From the NCBI GenBank assembly GCA_903935335.1, contig CAIZRG010000017.1, positions 62,001 through 126,000 of the forward strand: a stretch of 64,000 bases of DNA, in the 5' to 3' direction. The position numbers and the translations under genes were made by a program. The notes beneath the pieces are model-generated. The model was not told where the DNA came from. It saw only the letters and a program-made list of their open reading frames with translations, and did not search any database. Positions 63,989 through 64,000 of the stretch are shown here, one piece after another; position 1 is the stretch's first letter, and each line of letters starts with the position of its first letter. Source of the DNA: Oligoflexia bacterium. Lineage in GTDB: Bacteria; Bdellovibrionota; UBA1018.

Positions 63989-64000
63989 AGGAGAATTCAT
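63989..64000 (+). promoter_or_regulatory. Ribosome-binding site of a gene starting at the window end
   Basis: GAGGAG is followed after four bases by the terminal AT, which would be the first two bases of an ATG start. Only the site itself is in the window. Confidence 0.45.

Noticed and set aside
1-64000. CRISPR arrays, insertion sequences, prophage genes
   Set aside because: No regular repeat-spacer pattern, transposase, integrase or phage structural gene was seen on either strand.

Overview
The window is a dense, A+T-leaning (roughly 40% G+C by eye) chromosomal segment of a Gram-negative bacterium. The evidence for that is lipoprotein and outer-membrane proteins, O-antigen-type sugar genes, a DacB-type peptidoglycan peptidase and a complete str-S10-spc-alpha ribosomal block. 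The gene content and the order adk-map-rpmJ-rpsM-rpsK-rpsD-rpoA-rplQ would fit a Bdellovibrionota/Oligoflexia-like or other deep-branching proteobacterial-grade lineage. I cannot fix the taxon from sequence reading alone. No plasmid, phage, insertion sequence or CRISPR array is visible.

Layout. 1-8070: the 3' part of thrS, an HD-GYP-like protein, a DUF4156-type lipoprotein, a secreted orphan protein, a Na+/H+ antiporter-like membrane protein, and one open frame that joins a 3-methyladenine DNA glycosylase to a DacB/PBP4 peptidase. 8142-13370: a surface-sugar cluster with glucose-1-phosphate cytidylyltransferase (RfbF type), a CDP-paratose 2-epimerase-like enzyme, a second short-chain epimerase/reductase, a GT2 transferase and a GT87-like membrane transferase. 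13402-21970: serS, a secreted orphan, a FemAB-type transferase, a MenH-like hydrolase and a tightly coupled folate operon folB-folKP-folC. 22207-25591: a phosphoesterase, a TraB-like protein, a small secreted protein, an FmdB zinc ribbon, and tRNA-Leu(UAG) and tRNA-Arg(UCU). 25726-32792: a second glycosylation cluster with two GT-C membrane transferases, a broken GT2 gene next to a DUF2304 gene, a GT2-GT4 fusion and a methyltransferase.

32843-52319 is a continuous minus-strand ribosomal superoperon transcribed from rpsL to rplQ. It includes fusA, secY, adk, map and rpoA. tuf is absent between fusA and rpsJ, and infA is absent beside rpmJ. Many of its proteins carry Ala/Gly/Ser/Lys-rich terminal tails. 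52459-54087 holds two tandem outer-membrane barrel paralogues and the remnant of a third. 54193-58828 is the lon-clpX-clpP proteolysis group. 59236-63978 holds an acyl-CoA thioesterase, murI, dusB, pepP and several small orphan genes.

The two sugar clusters, the antiporter, FemAB and DacB/MurI together describe envelope construction. The folate and ribosomal blocks are housekeeping. The most unusual items are the DNA glycosylase-PBP4 fusion with a central membrane helix, a GT-C gene whose first helix and acidic motif are one base out of frame beside A8 and T8 tracts, a GT2 gene with two closely spaced lesions, and a G+C-rich fold in the rpsJ-rplC spacer.
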